Source: Pseudopithomyces maydicus
Taxonomy: Eukaryota; Ascomycota; Dothideomycetes; Pleosporales; Didymosphaeriaceae
Length of the DNA: 64,000 nt
Assembly (NCBI GenBank): GCA_026873275.1
Contig: JANTUC010000007.1
Span: 558,001 to 622,000, forward strand
Direction of reading: 5' to 3'
The translations under genes and the position numbers were made by a program. The notes under the pieces are model-generated. The model searched no databases. It saw only the letters and a list, made by a program, of their open reading frames with translations, and was not told the origin of the DNA. Below are positions 1 to 11,414 of this stretch, piece after piece (within the stretch, counting starts at the first letter, position 1; every line of letters begins with the position of its first letter).

Positions 1-1792
1 TGTAGCTATCAATGCCGTCACGGTGTGACGCGTCCGCGGACCTTGTTATCACTTCAGCACATTGCGCTCTCTAGGCAAGCTACCAATTCTTCCTACCCTA
101 ATACTTTGCCGGTGCCTCTAAAATTTCGACAATACGTCAATAACAGATTTAGATCAATCGGGCCCGTCTAATGACTTCTCTCAAGGGGTTGGAGTAGTTG
201 AGAGCGTTCAAATTGCAATATGGCAGCTTCTTGTCAAATTGAGGTCGAGTACGAAACAGTCCGCGCAGTGTAGGAGAGAGCACTACGACGCTTGCCGGTC
301 ATGAACTATCACTGAGCATATCTGATGTCAAAAACACCAAGCATTTGGTATTTCTTTCTAAATAAGCATTCAATCTCTTTCTTATTAGGTTTTGATTCAA
401 AGGCCATCAAATGATGAAGAGATGCACTTAAACGAAGTTATCATAGGAATTTGAAGCACATGATCATGGTATGGTTGGCAATTCTGCCAGTATCCTAGCC
501 AGTCGTTGTGTTGATGGAGCCCTCAGGCAGGGTTGTACAGTCTATAAGTCTGTGCATCAATTGATCACTTTTTTTTTCAGGGAGCGTGAGAATATAAGGG
601 CATCTGTGCGACGCCCCACATTATTTTATTGCAACCTATGAGCAGCATTCGTACCTCTATCTTTTTATACATCGTATGGGGTCCCATCATCTACAGACAC
701 TTTTGCAGACCAGTGCCTGGTTTCAAAGACAGTGTTCGCATAGCATAGGATTCTTACCAGCATCAAGCGACTTAGTGGCGAAGGCATAGTAACTGCCCAA
801 GGACAAGAATTTATATATAAATGCCCCGTATGTTAGCTCATAGGGTGTCTTAATATTTCTATAGATGTCTTTAAAGTAATCGGCCACCACCACAGTTCCG
901 ACGCTCCAGTCAGGTTTAGGAAACGTTTAGGCGTTTTCAAGTATATCGATAGGCTCGTTGTATAACAGACTAATAATGAGAAAGAAGTGCAAATAATTAG
1001 AGAACTAGCTCCATCATAGATCATGTCATATGCTGCAAGCGCTGGGAATGTGTTCTGCGTTGTTTAAAAGAGTAGCAGCTGAGTTTAAGCTCTCTTATAA
1101 TGCTATAAAAAGTTGCGTATATCAAGATTGAGGCAAAAAGGTTGAATTGATTAGCCGGATCATGGTTTCCCCGACCCGGACAATGAATTTCTTTACATAC
1201 GCATATTCTGCATTCATGCAAGTATATGAAGATAATGACTATAATCAACCTATCCCAATTTCACAAAATGTTGCTGAAGAAATAACATCATAACTATGTA
1301 GCACTGAGCGATACATCGAAAGACAAATGGATGATTAGTGAACACGTGATGAGTAATCGTGGACCCGTGGACCTAAGCGATGAGTGAACAAATGATCAGC
1401 AATTAGCACTTCACATCCTCGGCTATCCGTGATAACGGCCCCGATCTATTACAAGAGTGAAATTTTCAGATACTAAAAGTAGTTGATTGGTTCAACGAGA
1501 TATTTTCTTCCTATAATGGATTATGGTAGGTCGGCTAAACAACGGGATTAGTTTCTACTACACCCAGTCGCCGACCTACGGCTGATCAAGCATGTCCTGC
1601 TGCACCGCTAATTAACTGATAGCTGGAAATTATCTTCATCGTGGTTTTGAGTCAGCCATGAACAGGCTGTGTATTCATGACCAAGAGATCAGTTAGAATT
1701 ACTCAACGATGCCAGAGCCGAATCCTGTATATAAAGTTAAACACCAGAGCCTAGAGTTCTTCAGAATTCTCAAAACAATAGCAACTTCAGCA
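1..1792. other. Gene-poor left edge
   Basis: I see no convincing gene here. Short open frames exist on both strands but none shows a recognisable domain, a plausible exon chain or a start context. A CACGTGAT octamer lies at 1343-1350. The base composition is moderately AT-rich without the extreme bias of a RIP-mutated region. Confidence 0.6.
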
Positions 1793-2480
1793 ATGGTTCA
1801 GAATACTACTACGGAGCGCTTTTTAGCCGGAAACTCAAAGTGGCGTCCGACATGGGACAGTCCAGCCACTATGGAACAGATGAGGAAATATGGAGAAGCG
1901 CCCAACAATCCTCTAATGATTGGTACGTCTTATACTTTTGTTGATATAGGTTTACAATTCCCTGCATCCGCAATAAAGCTGATATCTTTGACTAGTCACA
2001 TGCATGGATCCCCGCTGCGAGCCAACACAGTTTCTTGGCGGGGGCCTCATATTTGGTACAGTCAAAAATGCAGGTGGTAGAGCTACTTCGGATGCTATCC
2101 GTAGCATTTTGACCCTGCGGAGCTTGAACACCGTGAGCGAAGGGGGAACAGTAGCTGTCATTCATCACACCGGTAAGTATACGCCTCTGGTAGCTCGCTG
2201 AAAACCGCTGGCGCTTGTGCAAATAATACTGATACTACCTACAGATTGCGGTATGACGCATTTGCAAGAAGAAGAAATCAAGAACGATATCAGAAAGAGG
2301 ACTCCAGCAGAAGCTCAGCGTGGAAGCGCGATTGATTTTGGTACTTTCGGGGCTGACGAGTTTGAAGATGTTATCAGGAAGGATGTTCAGACTCTGAAAG
2401 ACGAGAAATTGCTGGAAGGCATGGACATTTTGGGCTTCGCGTTCATTACTGAAACTGGGGAGCTGAAGCCTGTATGCTAG
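1793..2480 (+). CDS. beta-class carbonic anhydrase
   Basis: Probable beta-carbonic anhydrase of 180 residues, interconverting CO2 and bicarbonate. Exons are 1793-1922, 1996-2172 and 2245-2480; the splices keep frame and rebuild conserved motifs. The first junction creates the zinc/active-site motif C-M-D-P-R. The second creates H-H-T-D-C-G, so the Cys, His and Cys zinc ligands and the Asp-Arg dyad are all present. The strand N-A-G-G-R after the first motif is also typical. The length fits the short fungal type without an N-terminal extension. An in-frame ATG at 1709 would add 28 residues; I prefer 1793 because homologues start close to the E-R-F-L segment. It stands alone on the left flank, about 6 kb from the metabolite cluster, and nothing ties it to that cluster. 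Confidence 0.85.
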
Positions 2481-3118
2481 CGTGAATAGTGCAGAATATT
2501 GATACTATACGCACAACTTCCCTATCATACCCCTATGTAGGATTGATGAGATAAATCACATTCCCAAGCTCCAAATTTCATGAAGAGTGACAAAAGTACC
2601 AATAGTCTTGAAGAATTACAACTATCGTTTATTATTTAAACAATATCAACGTCGAGAATTGACGTTTGGGGAATGTTCTTAAATATGCAGAACAGAAGGG
2701 CGCGAACAGATGTTGTTCGATATTTCATCCAACGAGAAAGAAAGTTCCCAGCTCATGGAGCGGTTTTAGCAGTTTCGTTAAGAGTATGGTCAATTCGGCC
2801 ATGACTCGACGATAGCGGCGAATTACGAAAAGAAAAACGTGATATCATACTTTTCGAAGTTATGTACCTTGAAACCCATTGAATATGTTCATGAGAGCAA
2901 ATTATGAGAGGGCAGAACAATATGTTGGGACGGCAGCGCATGTTGACCAATTCCACCCGACCCATCGAAAAAATTGTTGGGAACAGTGATACCGACTATT
3001 GCGAAGGAACTACAAGTGTTTGAGCTGTTGCAATAAGGACCAATCAGTTTCCTACCAGTCGTTTTATTTCACCCCTTTGCTTTCATCGCTTGAAATCTCG
3101 ATCGATCTCAACTCCATT
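2481..3118. other. Intergenic, nothing recognised
   Basis: Spacer between the carbonic anhydrase stop and the next open frame. It holds the carbonic anhydrase 3' region and presumably the promoter of the next gene. No RNA gene or repeat was seen. The frame of the next gene is open back to 2999, so its start could lie further upstream than annotated. Confidence 0.5.
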
Positions 3119-3895
3119 ATGGCCCACGGACGAACTGGACCACCTACAACCGCCATGCAAACACAATTTGCTACATACTGTCTCTTGTCGCTTATAGCTG
3201 TGGCTATGTTCCAATGCAAACCTTCTGGAGACGCAAACGCTATATCGATGCTAATTTGGGGCAGCATCCCGATCATAGTGAGCGAACTATTCAATATTAT
3301 GAACAATATCGCATGCATCGAAACAAATCTACACCATCAGTACGTTGTAGGTCTTTCGGCGATTTTACTTGGTCTTGGGCAATTTGCAACTTGGATCCCA
3401 ACCCATCTCGTCGTAGAACGAGGAACCGCTGCGCAAACGGGCGCAATCCACTTTGCACTGTCATATATCGTTATTTCGGAAAGTGAGTTCTGTAGGCTGT
3501 GCTGGATGACGCATCACGGAGATCGTCCTCTCAGTTTGAAATCACTGGTCACAGCACGCGAAGAAGCAATGGAAGATCCATACTTCAAAGAATTTCGCGA
3601 CTACTTCGACTACGGTATCCCAGGACGCTACGAGTTTCAACATGAAGAGAATGCGACTTTTACACGACGTTTCATATTATATACATCATATGGAATCAAG
3701 TTATGGGACTTCCACATCCTGTCTGCATGCATCAATCACATAGTTAGACTTTTGGCGAATCCCAACCGGCAAAGCGATACCTTCAACTTGATGCTATGTA
3801 ATCAGGTGTTCTTTACTTCTCGAAGAAGGATATATCTGATTCTGGACTTTTTACTTCAACGGCTTCTTCGAGTGTTGAACGTTATATTCTTCTGA
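3119..3895 (+). CDS. Hypothetical multi-pass membrane protein
   Basis: I do not recognise this gene. The frame is open from 2999; the ATG at 3119 gives 258 residues and places a hydrophobic segment near the N-terminus (around residues 15-35). Further hydrophobic stretches follow near residues 45-65 and 75-100, and again in the C-terminal third. The middle is charged and rich in aromatic residues, with D-Y-F-D-Y-G-I-P-G-R. A frame this long without stops, having protein-like composition and regular hydrophobic segments, is the only evidence that it is coding. The C-terminal part could be intron read-through, since fungal genes of this kind are usually split, so the 3' end is uncertain. No function is proposed. 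Confidence 0.4.
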   Translation: MAHGRTGPPTTAMQTQFATYCLLSLIAVAMFQCKPSGDANAISMLIWGSIPIIVSELFNIMNNIACIETNLHHQYVVGLSAILLGLGQFATWIPTHLVVERGTAAQTGAIHFALSYIVISESEFCRLCWMTHHGDRPLSLKSLVTAREEAMEDPYFKEFRDYFDYGIPGRYEFQHEENATFTRRFILYTSYGIKLWDFHILSACINHIVRLLANPNRQSDTFNLMLCNQVFFTSRRRIYLILDFLLQRLLRVLNVIFF

Positions 3896-5039
3896 TCAGT
3901 CAAAATACAGGTTGAAAGAGCTTGGGATATATGGTACAATCGATGTTGAATCTTGCAAGATAATGGGAAGAAACGAGTGGAAGCAATCAACTATCTACCA
4001 CGATTACCTCCAGCTTTCTTGTCTCGCCTTTTCTATTAAAAGATCGGCGCGAAAAGAGCATGGTAGCCTAATCGGGCAATTATGATCCTAGGCTGAACAA
4101 TTCTCGTCACCCTCATAACCAACATGAACGACTGCTTTTCATTACCGATTTCATGATTATCAAACGTTTCACGACACCAATGTTTGGATCCAATCATTCA
4201 GATATGATCGTGAGAATCTATAAATGCCATGTAAAATCCAGCCAAAAGTAACCAGACGCAATGGATTCAACAAGGAGCACTAAACAACTGATCAAACATG
4301 AGATGGCGAAAGTAATTGATGGACTTCTTCGGCATGAACTTGAAGCCTAATTGTGTATTTCCTTTTCTGAGAGACAACAACCTGCCTGGTACATACATCT
4401 GGCGAAAATTATCCGAAGATCGCAAGTCTAGATAAGATCTATACCGGGAGATTGCACTATATGGTCACTATCATGAGATCAAGTGCGACTTGCATGGCAA
4501 CACTGATGATGAAACGTTTTGTGGGTTGGTAAAATCCCATGGTGGCACGAGCTCGACCACATCAGACCTACGGCTTCGCTCAACGATGTTTATTTGGACT
4601 GCCACTATCTCGGTATGTTGATAGTGTATCGCTTCCTTTGCCACAATGGGCTAGAGAAAACGATCTCGAATGATTGCGATGAATGGAAAATCTGTACGAT
4701 GCGAATCGACAATCCTTATTGAAAGGGCCTTGAATAGGGATGAATCGAAGTGGATAATGTTCCTCGGGGTCGAGTGGACGAACCACCAGGCACGCAGCCC
4801 GAAGAAAGTCAATAAAGACACAACACTCGCCATCGTTGTATTTAGCTTTCGAATGTCCCGGATCCTGAGCTTATATGGTGATTGGTCATCGAATAAATTC
4901 AAATGCTAATACAACTTGCAATCGGAACTAAAAGACCCGCATAATTACTACCTGCAAATCATATCCAGAATCCAACAAGCTCGGATGATGCAAATAAGGG
5001 ACCAAATCTTGTGAAAGACGACACGATATCAGAAAAACA
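3896..5039. other. Intergenic, nothing recognised
   Basis: About 1.1 kb between the hypothetical membrane protein and the 3' end of the NACHT gene. Short open frames on both strands (for example 4519-4722 and 4651-4902) lack recognisable domains or convincing splice continuations. It may hold missed 3' exons of the preceding gene; I found no good acceptor-linked continuation. Confidence 0.45.
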
Positions 5040-7985
5040 CTATGCAGAAGCCTGTCGGGCTACGAGAAGCCGCCGCAAATTTGAGAGTTCTTTTGTTCGA
5101 TAATTTTCCTCAAGCATGGTGGCAACGTCAAGTGCTGTAGCTGCAGGATCCATATCATCGGCAACAATAAGTGCATTCGGATTGGAACCGTGCTCGATGA
5201 ACATGATTAGAACCTTGGCCCACCGTTCGGTACCGTTTTCGTCGGTGTCGTGCATTTTGATCCATTTCCTGCGATCTGCCTCCCGCGCATATTGGAGTGC
5301 CAACAACCAAGGTGTTTTCTTCTTGCCGGAAAGATCTTCGTAAGATTTGTTTGGGTCCTCCCCGTTAGCTAAGAGCGACTCGATCAAGTTTGGGTCCGTG
5401 AGTGGGTATACCGTCTTCCGCCGATTGAACAAAAATTCGATTGCGTGGCTCAGCAATGGAATACCTCCTCGGTACCCATATTCTCCCGTGCTGAGTTTCG
5501 CACTTAGATAAATGCCTAGTCCAAATTTTGCACACAGTGAGAGAAATGGATTGTGAAAGGGTGTCTTTCGCTTCATTCTTTCTTCGTATGATCCAAACGC
5601 ATTGCGTGCCCAATTGTCGAGTGAGTCAGATGCTTTTGTCGCCCAGTACCAATTGAGCGTGTTGTTGAATTCATCTAATAATCTGACTTGCTCTGTGCAG
5701 TGGCTTGGGTAGGAGAAGCGCGCATGTGTCAGAGCAAGTACGATATCAGGCCACCAGTCGTCAAGCCGACGGTGCTTACTGGGCTCTTCAAGAGACACCC
5801 GAAGCTGGAGAATGTGAGAGCGAAGTAGATTTATGTGAGGGTCAAAGTCTTTTTCTGAGCGTGCCCGGATGCCTTCCCAAATCTCAGGAGTCATTATAAA
5901 GTCACGCACCGTGCGGTGTAGGAATGCGATTCTACTCTCCGCAAGAATTCGAGGGTCCCTATCTTTTGATCTTTTGGAGCTCAACCGAGAGTATCGCGCT
6001 TTAATCGGGTCACGGCTGTGAAGTACGAGCAGATCTGTGCATAGAGAACTAAGCTGAAATTTGCATACTTCATATGCTCTCATGGCGTCCTCTTCAGTAG
6101 CCTGTCGAACCGGTTCTTGTAAAGATAGGTCGTTTCCTGAAATTGCAAGGAAGAGCTGATAAGCTGTCATAGAACGTGCGCTCTCGTCTCGTGTAAAATC
6201 GCATACAGCCTCTTTCGCGCGTATAAGGTTGAATATGCGCGACTGGTCTTCTAGCTCCGGGGATGAACGTGACTGGAAAAGAAGATGTTGGAAGAGATCA
6301 TCCAAACTAGTCGGAAGAGTGTCTAAGCAAGCCTTCAAACTTTCCACACTTATCTCATCGCTTTCGATAAGTTTACGCACTGCCAGTGTAGTCCACAGAA
6401 ACACCCCGTCAGCTCTTCTAACTATTTCAATCTGCAGTTCCCGTGCCATGTTGGGCTCTTTGCTCATGATTTCATGGATGTGAGACTGCCCATTGAGTTT
6501 ATCTCTCACATATCTATGCATTCCTACACTCGTCAAATCGTGCAGGCGGAACTGGGGAATCCCCTCAAATGCCTCTTCGAATACCCCCCAAGGCCTACTA
6601 CTCAAACAAACCTTAACCCTTCCTGGGAATCTGTTGACAAGTGTCCTGAATAGCTCCACTACCTCTTCGGGTTTTCCATCAAACTCATCGAGGCCGTCGA
6701 CAAAGAGACACAATTTTGAAGTCTTTACCGCCCGTTCCACACATGCACTAAGGCCACTCATCAAATCATCTACAGTCCACTTGATAGGATTCTTCACCCT
6801 GGCTTTGGCATCCTGACTTCTAAGCCACAGTTGAGGAAACGACCATGCTGTAAGCTCTGGAAGCTGCTCCAAGATTTGGTACAGCAAATACCGTAATAGA
6901 CCGGCCTGGGATCGCTGGTCGTAGCTTCCGCTTGTCCAAAAGAAAAAGCTAGCAATGGTGAGCGGAGTCTCACCAGCCCAAGCCTTAAGGTGGTCCGAGG
7001 TGGAAGGGTGAGAGAATAAATAACGCATGAAAGTGCTCTTCCCGCTTCCGGGTTTCCCGCTGACCCAATAAGCACCCCCGAGTTTGTCTGTAGAGAGCCA
7101 AGGAAGGAAGTCGGTAGATTGTTGTGGAGCCTGGCTGTTTCCCTCGTGCAAAGATTCTGGCGATTTTATTGATGGCTCAAAAATCCAGGAAAAGGTATCT
7201 GTGTGTGCTTGCTCCACGTCTTCTTCTCTGTCCTTCATAGATGGATAAGAAAGAGATTCAAGCAAGTACTCATGCACTAAATGTGCTCGATCCTGATTTT
7301 GTAAGGCTGCCAGAATTTGATCATGCTCCGACAAGATTACAGGACGATTTTTCTCTCTGGTGGACTTCGAAGTTGTGAAGAAGTCCACTGCTGACAATGG
7401 AGATGTAGACATTGTAGGTTTCAAATCCTTGATATCCTCTATTGCCGAAGATCCGAAAGGGGATTGATCGGAAAATTGAAGTTGAGGCATTGGTGGCGGA
7501 TTGCTTGAAGGTTTTCGCGATGACTTGTCAAATTCGGGTTTCTTGACTCTGTCGTGGAAACTGGGTTCATCTAAAGAAAGCCCTAACTGTTTGCTTCCGT
7601 GATCTAAGTCCTCCGATATCTCCAACAATTCATCCTCAATTTTTGGAAGAGATATACGGAGAACATCAACAATTCTAACTAAATCCTGGTTGCTTGGAGA
7701 ACTCTCAAGCTCACTGATCAAACCACTGGCTAGCTCTTGACATGTGCTGGCTTGTTGCCGAAGCTTGGTCTCTACGACGTTGAAGCCACGACCGGTATCT
7801 GCTGGTGGTTTGGTTTCTAAACAACTGTAGTAGTATCTGCATTTCTTCAACCACGTATCTCGTGCTGATTCGGTGCTATCAGCATTTCTGAAGCCATGAA
7901 TATCTCGTATAAGTCCATATCCAAAAGATACAAAGTCGTCCACGGCTGTGGCGAGTCGTTTCACATCATTGTGACCAGAAGCCAT
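5040..7985 (-). CDS. NACHT-domain NLR-like protein
   Basis: Single-exon gene for 981 residues, the size and order of fungal STAND/NLR proteins. The first 300 residues are charged and mostly helical, with a Ser/Pro-rich stretch around 155-190. A P-loop G-K-P-G-S-G-K-S-T lies near residue 313, inside the usual W-V-S-G-x-x-G-S-G-K-S-T context. A Walker B strand F-V-D-G-L-D-E-F follows near residue 435, together marking a NACHT ATPase. A helical region matching the domain after NACHT in fungal heterokaryon-incompatibility proteins follows, and the last ~100 residues resemble weak ankyrin-like repeats (L-L-A-N-G-E-D-P-N; F-I-E-H-G-S-N-P-N). Such proteins sense non-self or stress and can trigger cell death. 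It lies next to the metabolite cluster, but I see no link beyond proximity. Confidence 0.85.
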   Translation of the reverse strand: MASGHNDVKRLATAVDDFVSFGYGLIRDIHGFRNADSTESARDTWLKKCRYYYSCLETKPPADTGRGFNVVETKLRQQASTCQELASGLISELESSPSNQDLVRIVDVLRISLPKIEDELLEISEDLDHGSKQLGLSLDEPSFHDRVKKPEFDKSSRKPSSNPPPMPQLQFSDQSPFGSSAIEDIKDLKPTMSTSPLSAVDFFTTSKSTREKNRPVILSEHDQILAALQNQDRAHLVHEYLLESLSYPSMKDREEDVEQAHTDTFSWIFEPSIKSPESLHEGNSQAPQQSTDFLPWLSTDKLGGAYWVSGKPGSGKSTFMRYLFSHPSTSDHLKAWAGETPLTIASFFFWTSGSYDQRSQAGLLRYLLYQILEQLPELTAWSFPQLWLRSQDAKARVKNPIKWTVDDLMSGLSACVERAVKTSKLCLFVDGLDEFDGKPEEVVELFRTLVNRFPGRVKVCLSSRPWGVFEEAFEGIPQFRLHDLTSVGMHRYVRDKLNGQSHIHEIMSKEPNMARELQIEIVRRADGVFLWTTLAVRKLIESDEISVESLKACLDTLPTSLDDLFQHLLFQSRSSPELEDQSRIFNLIRAKEAVCDFTRDESARSMTAYQLFLAISGNDLSLQEPVRQATEEDAMRAYEVCKFQLSSLCTDLLVLHSRDPIKARYSRLSSKRSKDRDPRILAESRIAFLHRTVRDFIMTPEIWEGIRARSEKDFDPHINLLRSHILQLRVSLEEPSKHRRLDDWWPDIVLALTHARFSYPSHCTEQVRLLDEFNNTLNWYWATKASDSLDNWARNAFGSYEERMKRKTPFHNPFLSLCAKFGLGIYLSAKLSTGEYGYRGGIPLLSHAIEFLFNRRKTVYPLTDPNLIESLLANGEDPNKSYEDLSGKKKTPWLLALQYAREADRRKWIKMHDTDENGTERWAKVLIMFIEHGSNPNALIVADDMDPAATALDVATMLEENYRTKELSNLRRLLVARQASA

Positions 7986-8668
7986 GATAGCAGTAGGCGC
8001 CAGTCGTGAATGTTTAACGTGGGTTAGCTTTTACGAGATAAGAAACCGACACTTGAATGGCCAGGTGTTTTATCGATTACATAATGCGATATCGCATCTT
8101 TTAAGTCTCACATGCATAGATAGCCTTAGTAATCGTATGCATGTCACTTTCACGATGCTACAGATAGTGAAATTCAAGTCCATGAACATGCATTCACGCT
8201 GAACATAGTTAGATATCCGAACATACATCAGTGTAACTGGCGCTGCCTCATCGCACGCAACGCCACCCGCTTGGGCGAAGCTTGGCGCACGTGACAGTCT
8301 TTCGCGGGCCTGGGCAGGTGCTTGAACACATGTGCAGCCACTCCGCTTGAGTGCTGTCTTATCCAGAGGCTGTCTTACCTAATAGCTTCCATAAGGTACA
8401 TAGTATCTGAAGTTATAAATCTATAAGACTGATTGATTTTATGTATACGCACACGTGCATGTAAGCTTACATAGGTATAGCGGGGCAATGTTGAAGCTAA
8501 GCTTACATGAGTTTTGGGCCCGGGAGTAAGCTTACTCCAGACGACAATTTCTGAGCCATACCTGAAACGTAAGTGGAGCGATAGCGCATCATCTCGCTTG
8601 GATGCTTGCTATGGAACTACTGCATACAGCGTAAAGGCTGTAAAGCCGCAACTATACGGTCATTCACG
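7986..8668. other. Intergenic promoter region
   Basis: Divergent spacer between the NACHT gene (-) and UstYa-1 (+). It carries CACGTG at about 8287 and 8452-8457, and three copies of the palindrome TAAGCTTA at 8462-8534, annotated separately. I take it as the promoter region of the first gene of the cluster. No other coding segment is supported. Confidence 0.6.
8452..8534. promoter_or_regulatory. Triple TAAGCTTA palindrome plus CACGTG
   Basis: Exact copies of TAAGCTTA at 8462-8469, 8498-8505 and 8527-8534; the first and third extend to the 10-bp palindrome GTAAGCTTAC. A CACGTG core sits at 8452-8457. The group ends 134 bp before the UstYa-1 start codon. The same octamer recurs only upstream of other cluster genes, so it is a candidate operator for a cluster regulator. 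The binding protein is unknown. Confidence 0.5.
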
Positions 8669-9566
8669 ATGAAGTTCCTCTCTTGGAAGAAACAAAAATC
8701 AAGGGAACAACGATTTCAACCATTACTGGCAGAGGAGCAAGAAGACGACACGGAAGAGAAAAGCCCTGTCTATTATCGCGAGACTATTCCACCAAGAAGT
8801 AATCTATGGTACGCGGTAGTTCTCGTCATCGGGGCAATTGGAGTAGCTGTAACCTCAGGATCATTCGGTGTTTACGTTGGAGTCAAGATAGCCCAGCATG
8901 ATGATCTTGGGTATACCTATGATTCTGATGCAGCAGATGGAATACTAGGTAGAAATATTTCTAATCTGAAGCTGAATATGGATTAACAAATACAGAGCCA
9001 TCTGGACCCATTGATTCTCACCTGAGATGGAATAATACTTTTCAAAAGATGGATATGAGTACGCGACCAGAAGCCTGGGCAACTCTGTTCCCTGGTAGAA
9101 CTCTCTCGCTTTACAATTGATCAATCGGAGTACTAATCATCATACAGATGGGCAAGGCTTCGTTCATCACCCGGTGCTCGCTCCCGACACCTCAACAATT
9201 GCTGCCTATCATCAAATCCACTGCCTGCAGTCCATCGAAGCTTTCTATATTCGTACGATGTTTAAGATAGACATCAAACGCGACGATCATCATTCCCACA
9301 TGTATCCCGATTGGGATGGCAAGAAGTTTCCAGGTCATATCGCGCACTGTTTTGACCTACTGCGACAGGCGCTAATATGCGCGGCGGACAGCAACTTACA
9401 ACCACTAGTTCCGGAGATCTATGGGCCTGATGTAGCTATTCCGCGAAAATGCCGTGATGTGAACAAATTAATTCGCTGGGCGGAGAAATGGAAGAGTCCG
9501 ATTACACATGAGGAGCTGGAGCGAAGACTAGGTGTTATCAGGGAGATATCTGAGAAGGTATACTAG
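8669..9566 (+). CDS. UstYa-like oxidase (DUF3328), copy 1
   Basis: UstYa-family protein of 265 residues. These single-pass membrane proteins catalyse oxidative cyclisation, dehydrogenation or related oxidations of peptides in ustiloxin-type and cyclochlorotine-type clusters. Exons are 8669-8948, 8996-9094 and 9148-9566; both splices keep frame. The N-terminus is a charged cytosolic stretch followed by one membrane helix (about residues 50-72). Both family motifs are intact: Y-H-Q-I-H-C-L in exon 3 and H-I-A-H-C-F about 45 residues later, followed by L-L-R-Q-A-L-I-C. An earlier in-frame ATG at 8606 exists, but the protein from 8669 begins with the usual short basic N-terminus. It is the leftmost gene I assign to the cluster. 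Confidence 0.88.
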
Positions 9567-9801
9567 AAATTACATGGATTTTGTGAAGGAAGTGAGGAAC
9601 AACCATTCATACAGATATTTGACACGTTAGTATCAGTGCAAAACCATGGATATGCATTAAGAGCACGGCACCCGCAAAGGTTGATAGCAAACAATGTTGC
9701 AGCGTATAGTACCCTTTTCAACTTGGAGTTTTTGAGTTTCCATCACTGTCGCAAAATCTGAAAACTAGAAATTTGATCGAAACCTGAATCATCTTGTACT
9801 T

Positions 9802-10823
9802 CTATCCATACTCTACTTGAGATGCAACTTGGTCCTGCCGTAGCAGCTGACCATCTGAGCCCACTACTAATTCTCCTTCCTTTAGTCCTCTAGACCCTAG
9901 CCAATCTTCCACTTTCTCGAATCTGGTACAAAGCCGCGTCGATTGCTCCCTTGGCCACGGTGCTGTGTAATCTTCATCCTTCCAGAACCACGAAGCCACT
10001 GAAACGTCTGCACGGCACATGCGCTGCTGCCTCATAATGTTCAAACAGTAATCTAAGGCAGTGAGATGCAATGCATACTAACAGAGCGCAGCTACTCACC
10101 AAGATGCTTCACCTCTTCCGCAGTATTGAATGCGGTGGAATTTGGATAACGAAATTCTCGCTTCAGCCAGTCCTAGAACTTATGAGCGACATGTTTTTCT
10201 GAGAGCGCAGTATTCTCTCACATTACATTTCAGCTCCTGGTATACGTTCATACTCATGAGATATCCACCTCCCATCAGCTCAACATTGTTGCCGTTCCAC
10301 TTCCCAAGCCTCTTTACCTCATCCATGGTAGCCCGGAAATAACCTTCTGTTAAATGTGAGCAAGAGCTGTATCGCTTTTATCAAATTAAAATCAACGCAC
10401 TGTGTATGAATGAGTCCCACGCGTCATTAATGGCGGGTGTGAGCCGGTATCCTCCGAAGGGATTGACACCGTCCACATCAACCCTCTCGTGCTTGTAAGA
10501 TAGAACATGGCCAACTATATTGAAGCCATTAGTAAGAAGACTATGATTTTTAGCTGTCAGGACATACAATAGGGAATTATTGGACAGCGAAGGTTGTTAA
10601 TAGCAGCCCAATCCTGTATGCGGAGATGTACAGTAACGTTTATCGCAACGAAGCAAAGGTTCAATGCTAGAAAGATGGGAACAGATTGTAAAATTTGGAT
10701 CAACCTGGGCTTCTTAGGTGAGTATTTTCTTCGATTTGTCCGTACTGATGACTGCTGTGAGGATGAAGATTCTAGATTTTCGAGGCTCGCGTAATGCCAT
10801 CTCGTCGCATTCTCAATGTCCAT
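9802..10823 (-). CDS. UstYa-like protein with degenerate motifs
   Basis: UstYa/DUF3328 paralogue of 272 residues in five exons on the minus strand: 10823-10568, 10514-10401, 10346-10222, 10172-10100 and 10052-9802. All junctions keep frame, and the order (basic N-terminus, one membrane helix, variable stretch, motif 1, motif 2) is that of the family. The key motifs are altered. Where active members have H-Q-x-H-C-L, this one reads Q-E-L-K-C-N, and the second motif reads H-L-D-Y-C instead of H-x-x-H-C. The histidines of motif 1 and the second histidine of motif 2 are thus missing while the surrounding helix (L-N-I-M-R-Q-Q-R-M-C) is kept. The motif 1 change depends partly on the splice chosen at 10221/10173 (donor GTGAGA); the Q-E-L-K part is upstream of the splice and secure. 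It may be a non-catalytic partner or subunit of another UstYa protein. Confidence 0.8.
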
Positions 10824-11414
10824 GGTTTATCTCAGTGTGAAGATATTACGATTTCCTATCAAACAGGGCTTTCGTTCTCGGATACGAGAACCACTACCGA
10901 GGCTTTGTGTCCATGCGCAGTTCTGACGCTTACCACATTTATCAGCTTATGAACTAACCCATCTAGGCTCCGTACTTCGGTACACTTTCATCGTTATGCT
11001 TGCTGAATTGATGCGTATCTCAATACTATTGTCTATTGATATCTCAGAGAACTCCTATCTTAGTTTCACAGCTATTACGCATCAGAACACAAGGTAAAAG
11101 GAGCGCTTCTAAATCCTAGTACACCCCAACTACAATAGAAACTATGTTTTGCTGTCCAGCAGGTGGCCTTTGTCTGCATTCTTGCCCACATGATTTCAGT
11201 TCAGCGCATTCATGTTACACCTAGATTGGAGCTTTTGTCAAGCCCAAAAAAAGTTTTATTCATGCTGCAACGTTATCAACCAAAACCTCTCAGCCTTTGA
11301 ACAGTATCATCCAAGGTTTCGATGTCGTCTCAACAACGGTAGCATCCCTTCCTTTCACGATATATTTACTCCCAACCATTACCGTCAGTTATTTCTCGAC
11401 CTCACGGTCATTCC
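10824..11414. other. Intergenic; promoter of the degenerate UstYa gene
   Basis: Spacer of about 590 bp, upstream of the minus-strand UstYa gene. It contains a one-mismatch form of the cluster palindrome, TCAGCTTA at 10942-10949. I see no supported coding segment on the plus strand. Confidence 0.45.

Noticed and set aside
1..1792. RIP-degraded transposon
   Set aside because: No transposase frame, terminal repeats or extreme AT bias was seen.
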